The translations under genes were made by a program, and so were the position numbers. A DNA stretch of 64,000 bases from Neoalteromonas flava (GTDB taxonomy: Bacteria > Pseudomonadota > Gammaproteobacteria > Enterobacterales > Alteromonadaceae): contig NZ_PEAX01000001.1 of the NCBI RefSeq assembly GCF_002807685.1, positions 744,001 through 808,000 of the forward strand. Direction: 5' to 3'. Below are positions 1 to 8,212 of this stretch, one piece after another. The notes beneath the pieces are model-generated. The model was not told the origin of the DNA. It did no database searches and saw only the letters and a list, made by a program, of their open reading frames with translations. Every line of letters starts with the position of its first letter. Within the stretch, counting starts at the first letter, position 1.

Positions 1-276
1 CCAAACTGGGCAAACCTCCTGTGCTGCTGAATCACACACAGTGATAACCACATCTGGCGCATAATCAGCAAAATCATCCCACGACTGGCTGTGCAAACCA
101 GTGGTCGCTATGCCAGCCTCATCCAAATACTTTAGTGTTAATGGATGCACTTCACCCACCGGTTGACTACCGGCACTACGCGCGTCCAAATCTGAGCCCG
201 AGCTAATATGGTTGGTAATCGCTTCAGATAAAATACTGCGACAGCGATTGTGTGTGCATATATATAAAACTTTCAT
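1..276 (-). CDS. arsC: Arsenate reductase, LMW-phosphatase fold (partial, 3' end outside window)
   Basis: The first 92 codons are visible and the gene runs off the left edge without a stop. The N-terminus MKVLYICTHNRCRS carries the CX5RS phosphate-binding P-loop (Cys7 to Arg13) of low-molecular-weight tyrosine phosphatases and of the arsenate reductases built on that fold, which reduce arsenate to arsenite in the cytoplasm. A further Cys-containing stretch (VCDSA, near residue 82) fits the second redox cysteine region of this family. The ATG lies 14 bases after the arsR stop, so the two genes are very probably one arsenic-resistance operon; that neighbour is the main reason for preferring arsenate reductase over a plain tyrosine phosphatase. 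Confidence 0.82.
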   Translation of the reverse strand, partial: MKVLYICTHNRCRSILSEAITNHISSGSDLDARSAGSQPVGEVHPLTLKYLDEAGIATTGLHSQSWDDFADYAPDVVITVCDSAAQEVCPVW

Positions 277-290
277 TTTAAACTCCGCTC

Positions 291-623
291 TTAGCACATG
301 CGTTGACTGCTTTTTTGCAGTGCTAGCTGTTGGATCAATGGTTTAATTTCTGCAGTGACCTGTGTCACTGTTTGGGCAAGAATGGCCCCGACCCATTCAG
401 GCAAGCTGGGTGCGAGACGATAGTAAACCCACTTGCCGCGCCGGACACCCATCACTAAACCCGTACGACGTAATTCAGCTAAATGCCGTGAAATTTTGGG
501 TTGGTCTAGGTCAAGTACGGACATCAAATCACATACGCAGGCTTCATCTACAGCACGTATAAGGAGAACGCAATACAGGCGTGTAGGCTCAGATAATGCC
601 TTGAATAAATGCAGTGGTTTCAT
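291..623 (-). CDS. arsR: ArsR-family metalloregulatory repressor
   Basis: A 110-residue winged-helix repressor of the ArsR/SmtB family. The segment ACVCDLM (Cys29, Cys31) matches the arsenite-binding box ELCVCDL of ArsR on helix 3, followed by the recognition-helix pattern QPKISRHLAELRRTGLV. Only two cysteines sit in the box itself; Cys18 or the C-terminal Cys110 could supply a third ligand, which I cannot decide. In this family arsenite binding releases the protein from its operator. The ATG at 623 is chosen; a TTG codon directly before it could extend the protein by one residue. It precedes arsC by 14 bases and has a strong palindrome just upstream, consistent with autoregulation. Confidence 0.85.
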   Translation of the reverse strand: MKPLHLFKALSEPTRLYCVLLIRAVDEACVCDLMSVLDLDQPKISRHLAELRRTGLVMGVRRGKWVYYRLAPSLPEWVGAILAQTVTQVTAEIKPLIQQLALQKSSQRMC

Positions 624-635
624 CAAAACACATTC

Positions 636-659
636 GATTTTTCATATATGTGAAAAATC
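636..659. promoter_or_regulatory. Near-perfect 24-base palindrome, candidate ArsR operator
   Basis: The arms GATTTTTCA and TGAAAAATC flank an ATATAT-like centre, giving a dyad with only a mismatched pair near the middle. It starts 12 bases upstream of the arsR ATG, where the arsR promoter must lie. ArsR family operators are AT-rich imperfect dyads at this position, so autoregulation is the likely role; the match to a specific ArsR consensus is inference. Confidence 0.6.
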
Positions 660-790
660 ATATATAAAAGCTTATAGAACACAAGAAAAAAGTGCTCTTA
701 TGTCTTACTTTAGGACTAACGGTTGCACTCTCTCAAATTAAGAAAAAGCTTCCCAAGCCTACCGAGGGGAAAAAAGCTGACTATACTTGA

Positions 791-1546
791 ATGGTAGTCA
801 CTGGTGTGAGGTTAGCTGTGCCGCGTTTTTTGCCGTTGTTGCTATTATATTTGGTTCCCTTGTGGGCATGGTCATCGCAATGGTTAGTTGTCACTGAAGA
901 CGCTCCGCCTTTACAGTATGTGGTTGAAAATGAAGTACGCGGTATCACCACAAAACTAGTCAAAGCCGTCGTCAAGGAAGCCAACCTGAATGCTGAGCTT
1001 AAAGTTTACCCCTGGGCAAGAGCGCTAAATACGACTATCCAGCGCGAGAACACCTTATTATATTCAACCATTCGCACACCTGAGCGCGAAGATGAGCTGA
1101 TATGGATTGGCAAACTTGGGCGCTTCCACTTAAGTTTTATGGCATTGGCAAGTAACCAACAATTCTCCATTCGCACGCCTGCGGAGGCGAAATCTTCAGT
1201 CATTGGCGCGATGCGTCATGATTTCACCCACGAATACTTACGTATGCAAGGATTCGCCGACGAAAACTTGGTTATTCGTAGCTCATTACCTGAATTAATT
1301 GATTTACTGTACAAGGGACTGATCGACTCATTTGTCGTCGATCAGTATTTGATTTGCGACTTGGTTGAACACTACTCACATAGTTGTGATGAGCTGAAAG
1401 TTGCCCTAGCGTTGCCCGAACTATCGGTCGATGTTTATTTAGCAGCTAATCGTCGCTCTGAGCCTGCCGACTTAGCCCGCTTAATTGCTGCGTTCAAAAA
1501 GGTCAAAGCGCGGCCTGAATATCAAGCCGGCTTTTTTGGCGAATAA
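791..1546 (+). CDS. Periplasmic solute-binding protein (amino-acid type, SBP_bac_3-like)
   Basis: A 251-residue protein with a signal peptide (hydrophobic stretch about residues 10-27) and a body resembling extracellular solute-binding family 3 proteins: the opening EDAPPLQYVVENEVRGITTKLV, split here as EDAPPLQY then GITTKLVKAV, is typical of the first lobe, and YPWARAL at about residue 74 is seen in many stand-alone members from Alteromonadales. No ABC permease or ATPase gene lies nearby, so it is an orphan binding protein whose ligand cannot be read from sequence. A GTG at 803 is an alternative start. Its stop is one base from the convergent sulP stop. Confidence 0.7.
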   Translation: MVVTGVRLAVPRFLPLLLLYLVPLWAWSSQWLVVTEDAPPLQYVVENEVRGITTKLVKAVVKEANLNAELKVYPWARALNTTIQRENTLLYSTIRTPEREDELIWIGKLGRFHLSFMALASNQQFSIRTPAEAKSSVIGAMRHDFTHEYLRMQGFADENLVIRSSLPELIDLLYKGLIDSFVVDQYLICDLVEHYSHSCDELKVALALPELSVDVYLAANRRSEPADLARLIAAFKKVKARPEYQAGFFGE

Positions 1547-1547
1547 A

Positions 1548-3113
1548 TCAACCCAACTTATCGGTAGCTACCTTGTAGCGAGGATCTTCGTTCACGTTCA
1601 TCTCTACGTATTTATTCGCTTTAACGAGCAAAGTTCGACATTCAGGGCTGATATGCCGAATGTGTAACTTCTTGCCATTTTGCTCATATTTGTCGGCCAA
1701 ACCATCTAATGCATCGATTCCGGACGAATCCCAAATTCGCGAATCGTTGAAGTCTATAACCACATCTTGTGGATCATTTTGCGGATCGAACAAACCTTTA
1801 AAGTAACTCACTGAACCAAAAAACAGTGGGCCTTCTAATTCATAAACTTTCCAGCCGTCTTTATCAGTATGGGTTTTTGCCACAATATGAGTGGCGTGTT
1901 TCCAGGCAAACACCAATGCCGATACAATCACGCCAACTACAACGGCAATGGCTAAGTCAGCGATAACGGTGACTGCGGTAACTAAAAATAAAACAAAAGC
2001 GTCTTCTTTGTTAACGCCGCGTATAATGCGGAAAGATGCCCACTCAAAGGTTCCTATCACCACCACAAACATAACGCCAACCAATGCGGCTAGCGGGATC
2101 ATTTCAATCAATGGTGCGGCAAACAAAATAAAGCCTAACAAGACAACTGCCGCAGTGATGCCCGATAAGCGACCACGACCGCCTGAATTAATATTGATCA
2201 TGCTTTGACCGATCATGGCACAACCACCCATACCACCAAAGAATCCATTGACCGTATTCGCAACCCCCTGACCAACACATTCACGGTTACCGCGACCACG
2301 CGTATCCGTCATCTCATCGATGAGAGTTAGGGTAAGAAGTGATTCAATCAAACCGACCAGCGCCAAAATAACCGCAGTAGGTAAGATAATATAGAGAGTA
2401 TCAAGGGTTAGCGGCACCATAGGTATGGCAAAACTCGGTAATTCGCCAGCTAGCGTCGCGCTGTCTTTTTGCTCGGCCGGTAGCATGTCACGGACAAAAT
2501 CGATCACCGTGCGCGCATCTAAATCCATGCCGTGCACAATAAGAGTTACCGTTATAATTGCTGCTAAGGACGCAGGAATAGCTGTGGTGATCTTGGGCAA
2601 GATATAAATAATTGCCATAGTGAGTGCCACCAGTCCTAACATGATCCATAGCATCTCGCCTTGCATCCACTGCATGTTACCGTCAGTACCAAGGATCTTA
2701 AACTGCCCCATCTGAGCTAAAAAAATCACGATGGCCAAGCCATTCACAAAGCCTAACATTACCGGATAGGGCACTAAACGGATAAACTTCCCTAGCTTAA
2801 ATACGCCGGCGAGAATTTGCAGAATACCGGCCAAGATGACTGCAGCAAACAGGTATTGAATTCCATGTTGAGCCACCAATGCCACCATGACCACAGCCAT
2901 TGCACCTGTCGCTCCTGAAATCATGCCCGGACGGCCACCAATTGCGCTAGTGATGAGCCCCATCATAAACGCTGCGTACAGACCTACCATTGGCTCAACC
3001 CCTGCTACAAACGCAAAAGCCACGGCCTCAGGAACCAATGCCAAGGCAACGGTTATTCCCGACAATACATCATTTTTGATATTGCCTTGTTGTTTGGTGA
3101 TCAGGTCAAACAT
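1548..3113 (-). CDS. SulP-family anion transporter with STAS domain
   Basis: A 521-residue inner-membrane permease of the SulP (SLC26) family. Residues about 15-405 form the hydrophobic transport domain, including the family-typical segment [21 protein letters not shown] near the start ([15 protein letters not shown]) and a glycine-rich loop [10 protein letters not shown]. Residues about 415-505 form a cytoplasmic STAS domain with the pattern [19 protein letters not shown]. Members carry sulfate, bicarbonate or dicarboxylates, usually with sodium or protons; nothing here fixes the substrate, and no carbonic anhydrase or sulfur gene is adjacent. The gene is transcribed alone from the region at 3114-3263, which contains a hairpin. 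Confidence 0.85.
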   Translation of the reverse strand: MFDLITKQQGNIKNDVLSGITVALALVPEAVAFAFVAGVEPMVGLYAAFMMGLITSAIGGRPGMISGATGAMAVVMVALVAQHGIQYLFAAVILAGILQILAGVFKLGKFIRLVPYPVMLGFVNGLAIVIFLAQMGQFKILGTDGNMQWMQGEMLWIMLGLVALTMAIIYILPKITTAIPASLAAIITVTLIVHGMDLDARTVIDFVRDMLPAEQKDSATLAGELPSFAIPMVPLTLDTLYIILPTAVILALVGLIESLLTLTLIDEMTDTRGRGNRECVGQGVANTVNGFFGGMGGCAMIGQSMININSGGRGRLSGITAAVVLLGFILFAAPLIEMIPLAALVGVMFVVVIGTFEWASFRIIRGVNKEDAFVLFLVTAVTVIADLAIAVVVGVIVSALVFAWKHATHIVAKTHTDKDGWKVYELEGPLFFGSVSYFKGLFDPQNDPQDVVIDFNDSRIWDSSGIDALDGLADKYEQNGKKLHIRHISPECRTLLVKANKYVEMNVNEDPRYKVATDKLG

Positions 3114-3151
3114 ACTGTTTATCCACCATAAATTGAATGCTTAAAATTTAG

Positions 3152-3178
3152 CCGGCGATCCTAACAGGATTAAGCCGG
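3152..3178 (-). other. Hairpin in the sulP 5' leader
   Basis: CCGGC (3152-3156) and ATCCT (3158-3162) pair with AGGAT (3166-3170) and GCCGG (3174-3178) around a 3-base loop, with a small asymmetric internal loop. In the sulP transcript it would lie about 40-65 bases upstream of the ATG and is followed by an A/U-rich stretch. It may affect leader stability or attenuation; no known riboswitch class is recognised. Confidence 0.35.
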
Positions 3179-3263
3179 GAAATCTTTTAACAGTTTGTTA
3201 ATGATACTCGTATAGCCCATTTTACTGATATAGTCAGGTTTGTTTGGTAGCTACTTCTCGATT

Positions 3264-4202
3264 ATGTCTGGCGAACTATTAAGTTTCAGTATTTATGTTA
3301 TGGGTCCGGTTGTCTTGCTGCTTGCCTTAGGTAAATGGCTGATGCAGAGGGCATTTATTTCGCCAGAGTTTGTGGCCAATGGCTCAAGCTTGGTTTTTAA
3401 CATCGCCTTACCAGCGCTGCTGTTCTTATCTATTAGTCAGGCAGACTTTCAACAGGCCGCCAATAGCGAATTGATCACTCTTGGCGTAAGCGCAACCCTG
3501 GGATTTTTTGTACTGAGTCTAGTTATCGTACAACGGACGTTTTCCTGTCGCGAAGATCGCGGTGTTATCGTTCAGGGCTGTTTCCGTGCGAATCTTGGCG
3601 TGATCGGCTTAGCGTTCGCAGCAAAAACCTTTAACCCTGCTGATTTTGCCCAAGCATCCGTGTACATGGGCGCGTTAATAGTTCTGTTTAATACTTTGTC
3701 AGTATGGGTACTGAGCATGTATTTACCGACGCGTATTTCCGCTTGGCAAACCCTAAACACCCTGAGTCGAAATCCGATTATGCTGGCTATTCTCGCTGCA
3801 CTTTTGGTGAGCTACTTTCAGATTGATATGCCTAAGTTAGTAACAGCAAGTGTCGGTTATCTGGCCCAACTAACACTGCCATTGGCGTTGATTTGTACTG
3901 GTGCTTCCATTCGCTTTCGGGATATGCGTGGCCAAATTCCTGCGTTAGCTTTCACTGTTGTAAGTAAGTGCATACTTTATCCTGCAATCATGATTTTATT
4001 GGGCTTACATTTAAACCTTGAGGAAACAGAATTACTCACTGTTTTATTTATGTCAGCGGCTCCAACCGCTGCTGTGAGTTTTATCATGGTCAAGCAAATG
4101 GGCGGCAATGCTGATCTTGCAGCGAATATCGTCGCGCTTACCACAGTGATTTCGATCCCGACAACCTTGTTAGGCTATCAATGGGTACTGTCCGCTACCT
4201 AA
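3264..4202 (+). CDS. AEC-family (auxin efflux carrier) transporter
   Basis: A 312-residue membrane protein with about ten hydrophobic segments of the AEC family, bacterial members of which export or import malate and other small organic acids. The sequence VFNIALPALLFLSISQADF in the first third and the closing segment APTAAVSFIMVKQMGGNADLA (AAPTAAVSFIMVKQMGG) are characteristic. I place the start at the ATG at 3264; an in-frame TTG at 3240 would add eight residues, and neither has a clear ribosome-binding site. It stands alone between sulP and bolA, so the substrate is unknown. Confidence 0.78.
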   Translation: MSGELLSFSIYVMGPVVLLLALGKWLMQRAFISPEFVANGSSLVFNIALPALLFLSISQADFQQAANSELITLGVSATLGFFVLSLVIVQRTFSCREDRGVIVQGCFRANLGVIGLAFAAKTFNPADFAQASVYMGALIVLFNTLSVWVLSMYLPTRISAWQTLNTLSRNPIMLAILAALLVSYFQIDMPKLVTASVGYLAQLTLPLALICTGASIRFRDMRGQIPALAFTVVSKCILYPAIMILLGLHLNLEETELLTVLFMSAAPTAAVSFIMVKQMGGNADLAANIVALTTVISIPTTLLGYQWVLSAT

Positions 4203-4311
4203 GAACCTTCCGTCTGCGTAACTCAAGAGGTCGAGAATATTTTGCTAGCTTGCTGTTATGACAACGTCAGATTGGGCTTACTATCGTAAAAATTACTCGG
4301 TAATGCTTAGA

Positions 4312-4626
4312 TTAACGCTTTGAACCTCCCAAGCATTGGGGTGAAGCGGGTACCTCAGCAGTTTTCGTCTGCCATTCCTGTGCAGTGTAGGTATGCAGTG
4401 CGAGTGCGTGAACCGGCCCTGCAAGCTCTTCAGCCAGCAATTGATTCACCATGCGATGGCGCTGAATTAATCGCTTGCCGTCAAATTCAGCACTAACCAG
4501 CGTCACTTTAAAATGGCTTTCGCTACCAGCGGGCACATTGTGTTGGTGACTTTCATTGACAACATCTAAGTGAATAGGCGCAAAATGAGCGTCTAATTTA
4601 GCGGTGATCTGTTGTTGTACTTGCAT
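4312..4626 (-). CDS. bolA: BolA-family protein
   Basis: A 104-residue BolA protein: a small alpha/beta KH-like fold that works with monothiol glutaredoxins in iron-sulfur cluster traffic and affects cell shape and stationary-phase gene expression. The conserved core is visible as VVNESHQHNVP, then SHFKVTLVSAEFDGKRLIQRHRMV, and the later helix-strand AGPVHALALHTYT. His residues in the NESHQHNVP loop and at HALALHTYT are the usual cluster ligands. The ATG lies inside the end of alkB (29-base overlap in another frame), so the two are translationally linked on one transcript. Confidence 0.9.
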   Translation of the reverse strand: MQVQQQITAKLDAHFAPIHLDVVNESHQHNVPAGSESHFKVTLVSAEFDGKRLIQRHRMVNQLLAEELAGPVHALALHTYTAQEWQTKTAEVPASPQCLGGSKR

Positions 4627-5242
4627 TGTGGATCCATCGATAGGTCAAGTTAATGCGACCTTGGGTTGGGCGCGCGGTTTTGTTGATGCCATGTTGCCAA
4701 TAACGTTGGGTCGAACCTGCCATTATCAAGAGGCTACCATGAGCCAATTGCAATCTGTGCTGCTCACCGTTGCGCTTGTGTTTAAAAGTGAGCGTGCGCT
4801 CTGCCCCCAAACTGACTGACGCAATAGTCGGCATTGCGCCAAGTTCAGGCTCATCATCACTGTGCATGCCCATGCTGTGCTGTCCATGCTGGTACCAATT
4901 CGCCAATACGGAATTGAATTCAGTCGCGCAGGTCTGCTCACACTTTTGTTTGAGGAGCGTTAAGGTTGGCGTCCATGGTAATGGCGTTAATTGGATACCC
5001 GAATACTGGTAGCTGGCTTGTTTGTCACCCACCCACGCCTGTAACCGTGGAATAAGATGTGTCTTGCCATACAGCTTGATGGTATCCTGCGACCACGTTA
5101 TTTCACTCACTAAAGATTGATAACAACGCTCAGCCTCTTGCGCAGATAACCACTGGGGAATATAGGTTATCGTTGCATCTGGCAGTGCAAGATCTATCTG
5201 TTCTGCGGTGTGGTGAACCTGATCAAAAAGCGATGATTGCAT
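4598..5242 (-). CDS. AlkB-like 2-oxoglutarate/Fe(II) DNA repair dioxygenase
   Basis: A 214-residue AlkB-family oxygenase, closer in layout to the ALKBH2/3 type than to E. coli AlkB. These enzymes oxidatively demethylate N1-methyladenine and N3-methylcytosine. Iron ligands are visible as His127-Ser-Asp129 in MHSDDEPELG and His184 in WQHGINK; the 2-oxoglutarate-binding RxNxTxR signature is Arg196 to Arg202 in RINLTYR. The ATG at 5242 starts MQSSLFDQ; a longer frame upstream to 5326 would run into rlmG and is rejected. The gene is divergent from rlmG with only 23 bases between start codons and overlaps bolA downstream. Confidence 0.87.
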   Translation of the reverse strand: MQSSLFDQVHHTAEQIDLALPDATITYIPQWLSAQEAERCYQSLVSEITWSQDTIKLYGKTHLIPRLQAWVGDKQASYQYSGIQLTPLPWTPTLTLLKQKCEQTCATEFNSVLANWYQHGQHSMGMHSDDEPELGAMPTIASVSLGAERTLTFKHKRNGEQHRLQLAHGSLLIMAGSTQRYWQHGINKTARPTQGRINLTYRWIHNASTTTDHR

Positions 5243-5265
5243 AGTACCTTGAGTAATTAACTGCC

Positions 5266-6441
5266 ATGTCAACAACGACGTTAGCCTTTGCCGATAGAAG
5301 CCTTGAGTTATATCGTTACCCCGCACACAGCCAACATAAAAGTTTGCAAGCGTGGGATGCAGCCGATGTGTTAATATTAGAGCATCTGCTGAGTTTAGCG
5401 CCTGAAAACTTACCTAATTCCGTCACCTTACTCAACGACGAATTTGGGGCCCTTGCTTGTCTCCTCAGACAGCAGTTCGCAAACCTCACTATATACAGCC
5501 AGAGCGACTCTTGGATCAGTCACCAAGCAACCCGTGAAAACCTCGCACACAATCACCTTAGTAGTGAGATAGCCTTGCTAGACAGTTTGCAGCCGTTACC
5601 AGCAAGCGCTTTGGTCATTGTCAAAATTCCCCGTTCACTGGCATTCTTAGAATTCCAATTAAGCCAAATCCAGCAGCATTGTTCGCCCAATACACGCCTT
5701 ATCGCTGGCGCTAAAGTGACTGCGCTGACACCGAATATATTTAAGCTGTTTGAGCGTTACATTGGGCCAGTAACAACCTCACTAGCCAAGAAGAAATCTC
5801 GACTTGTGTTTAGTGAGTTAGTGGTTACTCACGTAAAAACACCAGCATATCCAAGTACATTCACTACAGCTAAAAGTGAAACGGGCGTAGCACTGACGTT
5901 AGTCAATCATGCGAATGTGTTTTCACGACAAAGTTTAGACATCGGTGCTCGGGTGATGCTGCATCACCTGCCAGATGCCGAACGGTACGCTAATGCAAAA
6001 ATCCTCGATTTGGGTTGTGGCAATGGTGTGCTTGGCATTGCCATGCTCGCCCAAGCACCGCATGCATCCATGACCTTTGTCGACGAATCCTACATGGCTT
6101 TAGCATCTGCTCAAGCAGGGGTTGCACAGAATTTGCCAGATCAGATAGCACAGTGTGATTATATCGCCAGTAATGGTTTAGATGCGCTTGATAAGGCATT
6201 GATGAACTCATTTGATCTAGTGCTCTGTAATCCCCCATTCCACCAACAAAATGTAGTGACCGAACATATCGCTCGGCAAATGTTTAAAGACGCTTTTCGT
6301 TTTCTGGCACGTGGAGGTGAATTACGCATTGTTGCTAATCGTCATTTGCCCTATGGCCATCAGCTGAAACGTCTGTTTGGCGGGTTCCGCGTACTTGCAA
6401 GTGAGCGAAAATTCGTTATCTTGAGCGCTATCAAACGCTAA
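5266..6441 (+). CDS. rlmG: 23S rRNA (guanine-N2)-methyltransferase RlmG
   Basis: A 391-residue class I methyltransferase with the two-domain layout of RlmG/RsmC: an N-terminal catalytically dead methyltransferase-like half and a C-terminal active half. The SAM-binding motif ILDLGCGNGVLGIAML begins at about residue 246 and the catalytic NPPFH motif is at residue 322. RlmG makes m2G1835 in 23S rRNA. RsmC was considered, but length and the N-terminal half (DEFGALACLLRQQF) fit RlmG better. The downstream cyclophilin gene follows after 9 bases, with its Shine-Dalgarno sequence touching the rlmG stop. Confidence 0.88.
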   Translation: MSTTTLAFADRSLELYRYPAHSQHKSLQAWDAADVLILEHLLSLAPENLPNSVTLLNDEFGALACLLRQQFANLTIYSQSDSWISHQATRENLAHNHLSSEIALLDSLQPLPASALVIVKIPRSLAFLEFQLSQIQQHCSPNTRLIAGAKVTALTPNIFKLFERYIGPVTTSLAKKKSRLVFSELVVTHVKTPAYPSTFTTAKSETGVALTLVNHANVFSRQSLDIGARVMLHHLPDAERYANAKILDLGCGNGVLGIAMLAQAPHASMTFVDESYMALASAQAGVAQNLPDQIAQCDYIASNGLDALDKALMNSFDLVLCNPPFHQQNVVTEHIARQMFKDAFRFLARGGELRIVANRHLPYGHQLKRLFGGFRVLASERKFVILSAIKR

Positions 6442-6450
6442 GGAGGCAGC

Positions 6451-7065
6451 ATGCGGTATTCAATCTTGATCACTTTTCTCACTCTTTTCATTGCAGTTGG
6501 CTACGCGCCGACGACGTTAGCTGAGCGTGTTGAAGACGGCTCACAGATCCAAAAGCGTAACTATTATCCGCGAGTTGAATTTAACACTAACATGGGCGAT
6601 TTCATTGTTGAGTTAAATCGTCGACGAGCGCCGATTACGGTCAATAATTTTTTACGTTATGCTGACAAGGGATTGTTTAATAATACAATTTTCCATCGGA
6701 TCGTGGTGAATTTTGTTGTTCAAGGCGGTGGTTACGATGTGGAATTCAACGAAAAACCGCAATATGACCCGATTTTTAATGAATCTGGCAACGGCCTAAA
6801 AAATGAGAAATACACCATTGCCATGGCGCGCCAAAACGACCCACATAGTGCTATGCGCCAATTCTTTTTTAACATGAATGATAATGAAAGCCTCGACCCA
6901 GGCCGAAATTGGGGCTATACCGTGTTTGGTAATGTAGTGTCGGGCTATGAGGTCCTGGACGCGATGGAACTAGTGGATACCGGTATTGATGAAATGACCG
7001 GCTTTCCCAACGTGCCTTTGGAGCCAATTGTGATCACCAAAGTCTCTATTTTGCCAGCAGAATAG
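6451..7065 (+). CDS. Periplasmic peptidyl-prolyl cis-trans isomerase, cyclophilin type
   Basis: A 204-residue cyclophilin with a cleavable signal peptide (residues 1-24, ending TTLA). The core shows VEFNTNMGDFIVEL, the catalytic FHRIV near residue 88 and IAMARQNDPHSAMRQFFFN, where the Arg-Gln-Phe-Phe follows the usual pattern. It catalyses proline isomerisation during folding of exported proteins, as PpiA does in E. coli. A strong Shine-Dalgarno sequence (AAGGAGG) overlaps the rlmG stop codon, so it is co-transcribed and probably independently initiated at high rate. Confidence 0.88.
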   Translation: MRYSILITFLTLFIAVGYAPTTLAERVEDGSQIQKRNYYPRVEFNTNMGDFIVELNRRRAPITVNNFLRYADKGLFNNTIFHRIVVNFVVQGGGYDVEFNEKPQYDPIFNESGNGLKNEKYTIAMARQNDPHSAMRQFFFNMNDNESLDPGRNWGYTVFGNVVSGYEVLDAMELVDTGIDEMTGFPNVPLEPIVITKVSILPAE

Positions 7066-7238
7066 CCATAGCTTTCAGCAAAGAAGTATAAACGCACCGC
7101 TTGATACAAACTTTCTGTGCATTCAGCGGCGAAAAAATAACCGATTAACTTTGTGATAGCCAGTTTGGATAATAGTCAAAGACTCGATGACATTGACGTG
7201 GATCTCGCTGGTTTAGATAGTTGAATAGGAGAATATCC

Positions 7239-7745
7239 ATGCTACAGCGACTCTGCATTGCTCTGTGCTTTTTTTCCACTGCCACACTTGCCGATGTGCA
7301 ACATGTCGACACCCATGGGTTTATCGTCGAAAACACCATAGTTAGTGCACACACTTCTGAACAGGTGTGGCAAGCACTGGTACAGAATGTCGATGACTGG
7401 TGGCCAAAAGACCACTCCTGGTGGGAGGGAACCTTTACCCTAGAAGCAAAGGCTGGCGGTTGTTTTTGCGAAACCCACACAAATAAAAGTGCTGAACATA
7501 TGCGGATTGTGTATGTTGAACCTGGTAAAACCTTACGAATGTCCGGCGGTCTCGGGCCGTTGCAAGGCATGGGTATGAATGGGGCCTTGGATTGGCAATT
7601 AACCCCAACAGAGGATGGTACTAAGGTTACATTGACATACCGTGTGCATGGGGTAAATAGCGGCGGATTTGCTGAATTAGCCCCCATTGTTGCACATGTA
7701 CAGGGAATTCAGCTTAACTCGCTTAAAGACTTCCTAAACAAATAA
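7239..7745 (+). CDS. Secreted SRPBCC-fold (START/AHSA1-like) protein
   Basis: A 168-residue protein with a signal peptide (MLQRLCIALCFFSTATLA) followed by a SRPBCC ligand-binding fold: HGFIVENTIVSAHTSEQVWQAL (SAHTSEQVWQALV) is the opening strand and helix, and the end VAHVQGIQLNSLKDFL is the long C-terminal helix. The tryptophan-rich loop DDWWPKDHSWW is striking. Proteins of this fold bind hydrophobic ligands; most AHSA1-like ones are cytoplasmic, so export is unusual. The ATG at 7239 has the site AGGAGA 6 bases upstream; a TTG at 7221 is rejected. The last 37 bases overlap the convergent GNAT gene. Confidence 0.7.
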   Translation: MLQRLCIALCFFSTATLADVQHVDTHGFIVENTIVSAHTSEQVWQALVQNVDDWWPKDHSWWEGTFTLEAKAGGCFCETHTNKSAEHMRIVYVEPGKTLRMSGGLGPLQGMGMNGALDWQLTPTEDGTKVTLTYRVHGVNSGGFAELAPIVAHVQGIQLNSLKDFLNK

Positions 7746-8212
7746 GACAGTTGGTCTTGCGGCGCAATGTCCGCTTCACGGGTAAATCCTAATCTTGTCA
7801 GCAATGCTTGTGAGGCATGGTTTTCTGGTGCGGTAAAGGCATAAATGGTGGTGAGTCCCTGTGCTTGAGCGCGCTGCAGCACGCGTTTGCTGGCCGCGTG
7901 CGCTAAACCAAGTCCACGCGACTCTGGCAGTAAAGCAAAACCAAGGTCCGGTGCCGGTAAGAAGTCGCGCTGCAGTAATCCACAAAGCCCTAATAACTTT
8001 CCGTCGTTTTCTTTAGTAATACCGTACAAACCAAGGCCGTCTTTCGCATATACCGGTTGGATACGTGTTTCTATAAATGCCTTCGCAGATTCGATATCAC
8101 GGACTCCACGATCACCAATAAAATGCAGCCAGGCAGGATCAGTCACTAAACGAAAAATAAACTCAGCATCCGCGCTTGTCAGTTGGCGTAACTGCACTGG
8201 ATTATTTAGCAT
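7709..8212 (-). CDS. GNAT-family N-acetyltransferase (RimJ/RimL-like)
   Basis: A 167-residue acetyltransferase of the Acetyltransf_3 type. LRQLTSADAEFIFRLVTDPAW near the start, the acetyl-CoA-binding segment ESRGLGLAHAASKRVLQRA at about residues 100-118, and PENHASQALLTRLGF near the end are the typical pattern. The target is unknown: it could acetylate a protein N-terminus or a small molecule. The ATG at 8212 overlaps the stop of the upstream gene by 9 bases, which supports this start and co-translation with the gamma-glutamylcyclotransferase-like gene. Confidence 0.8.
   Translation of the reverse strand: MLNNPVQLRQLTSADAEFIFRLVTDPAWLHFIGDRGVRDIESAKAFIETRIQPVYAKDGLGLYGITKENDGKLLGLCGLLQRDFLPAPDLGFALLPESRGLGLAHAASKRVLQRAQAQGLTTIYAFTAPENHASQALLTRLGFTREADIAPQDQLSYLFRKSLSELS

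Noticed and set aside
4598-5326. Longer AlkB frame starting upstream of 5242
   Set aside because: The extra 28 codons overlap the start of rlmG on the other strand and have no similarity to AlkB N-termini.
7145-7687. 180-codon open frame antisense to the secreted SRPBCC gene
   Set aside because: It has no family features, and the plus-strand gene has a signal peptide, a good ribosome site and a recognisable fold.
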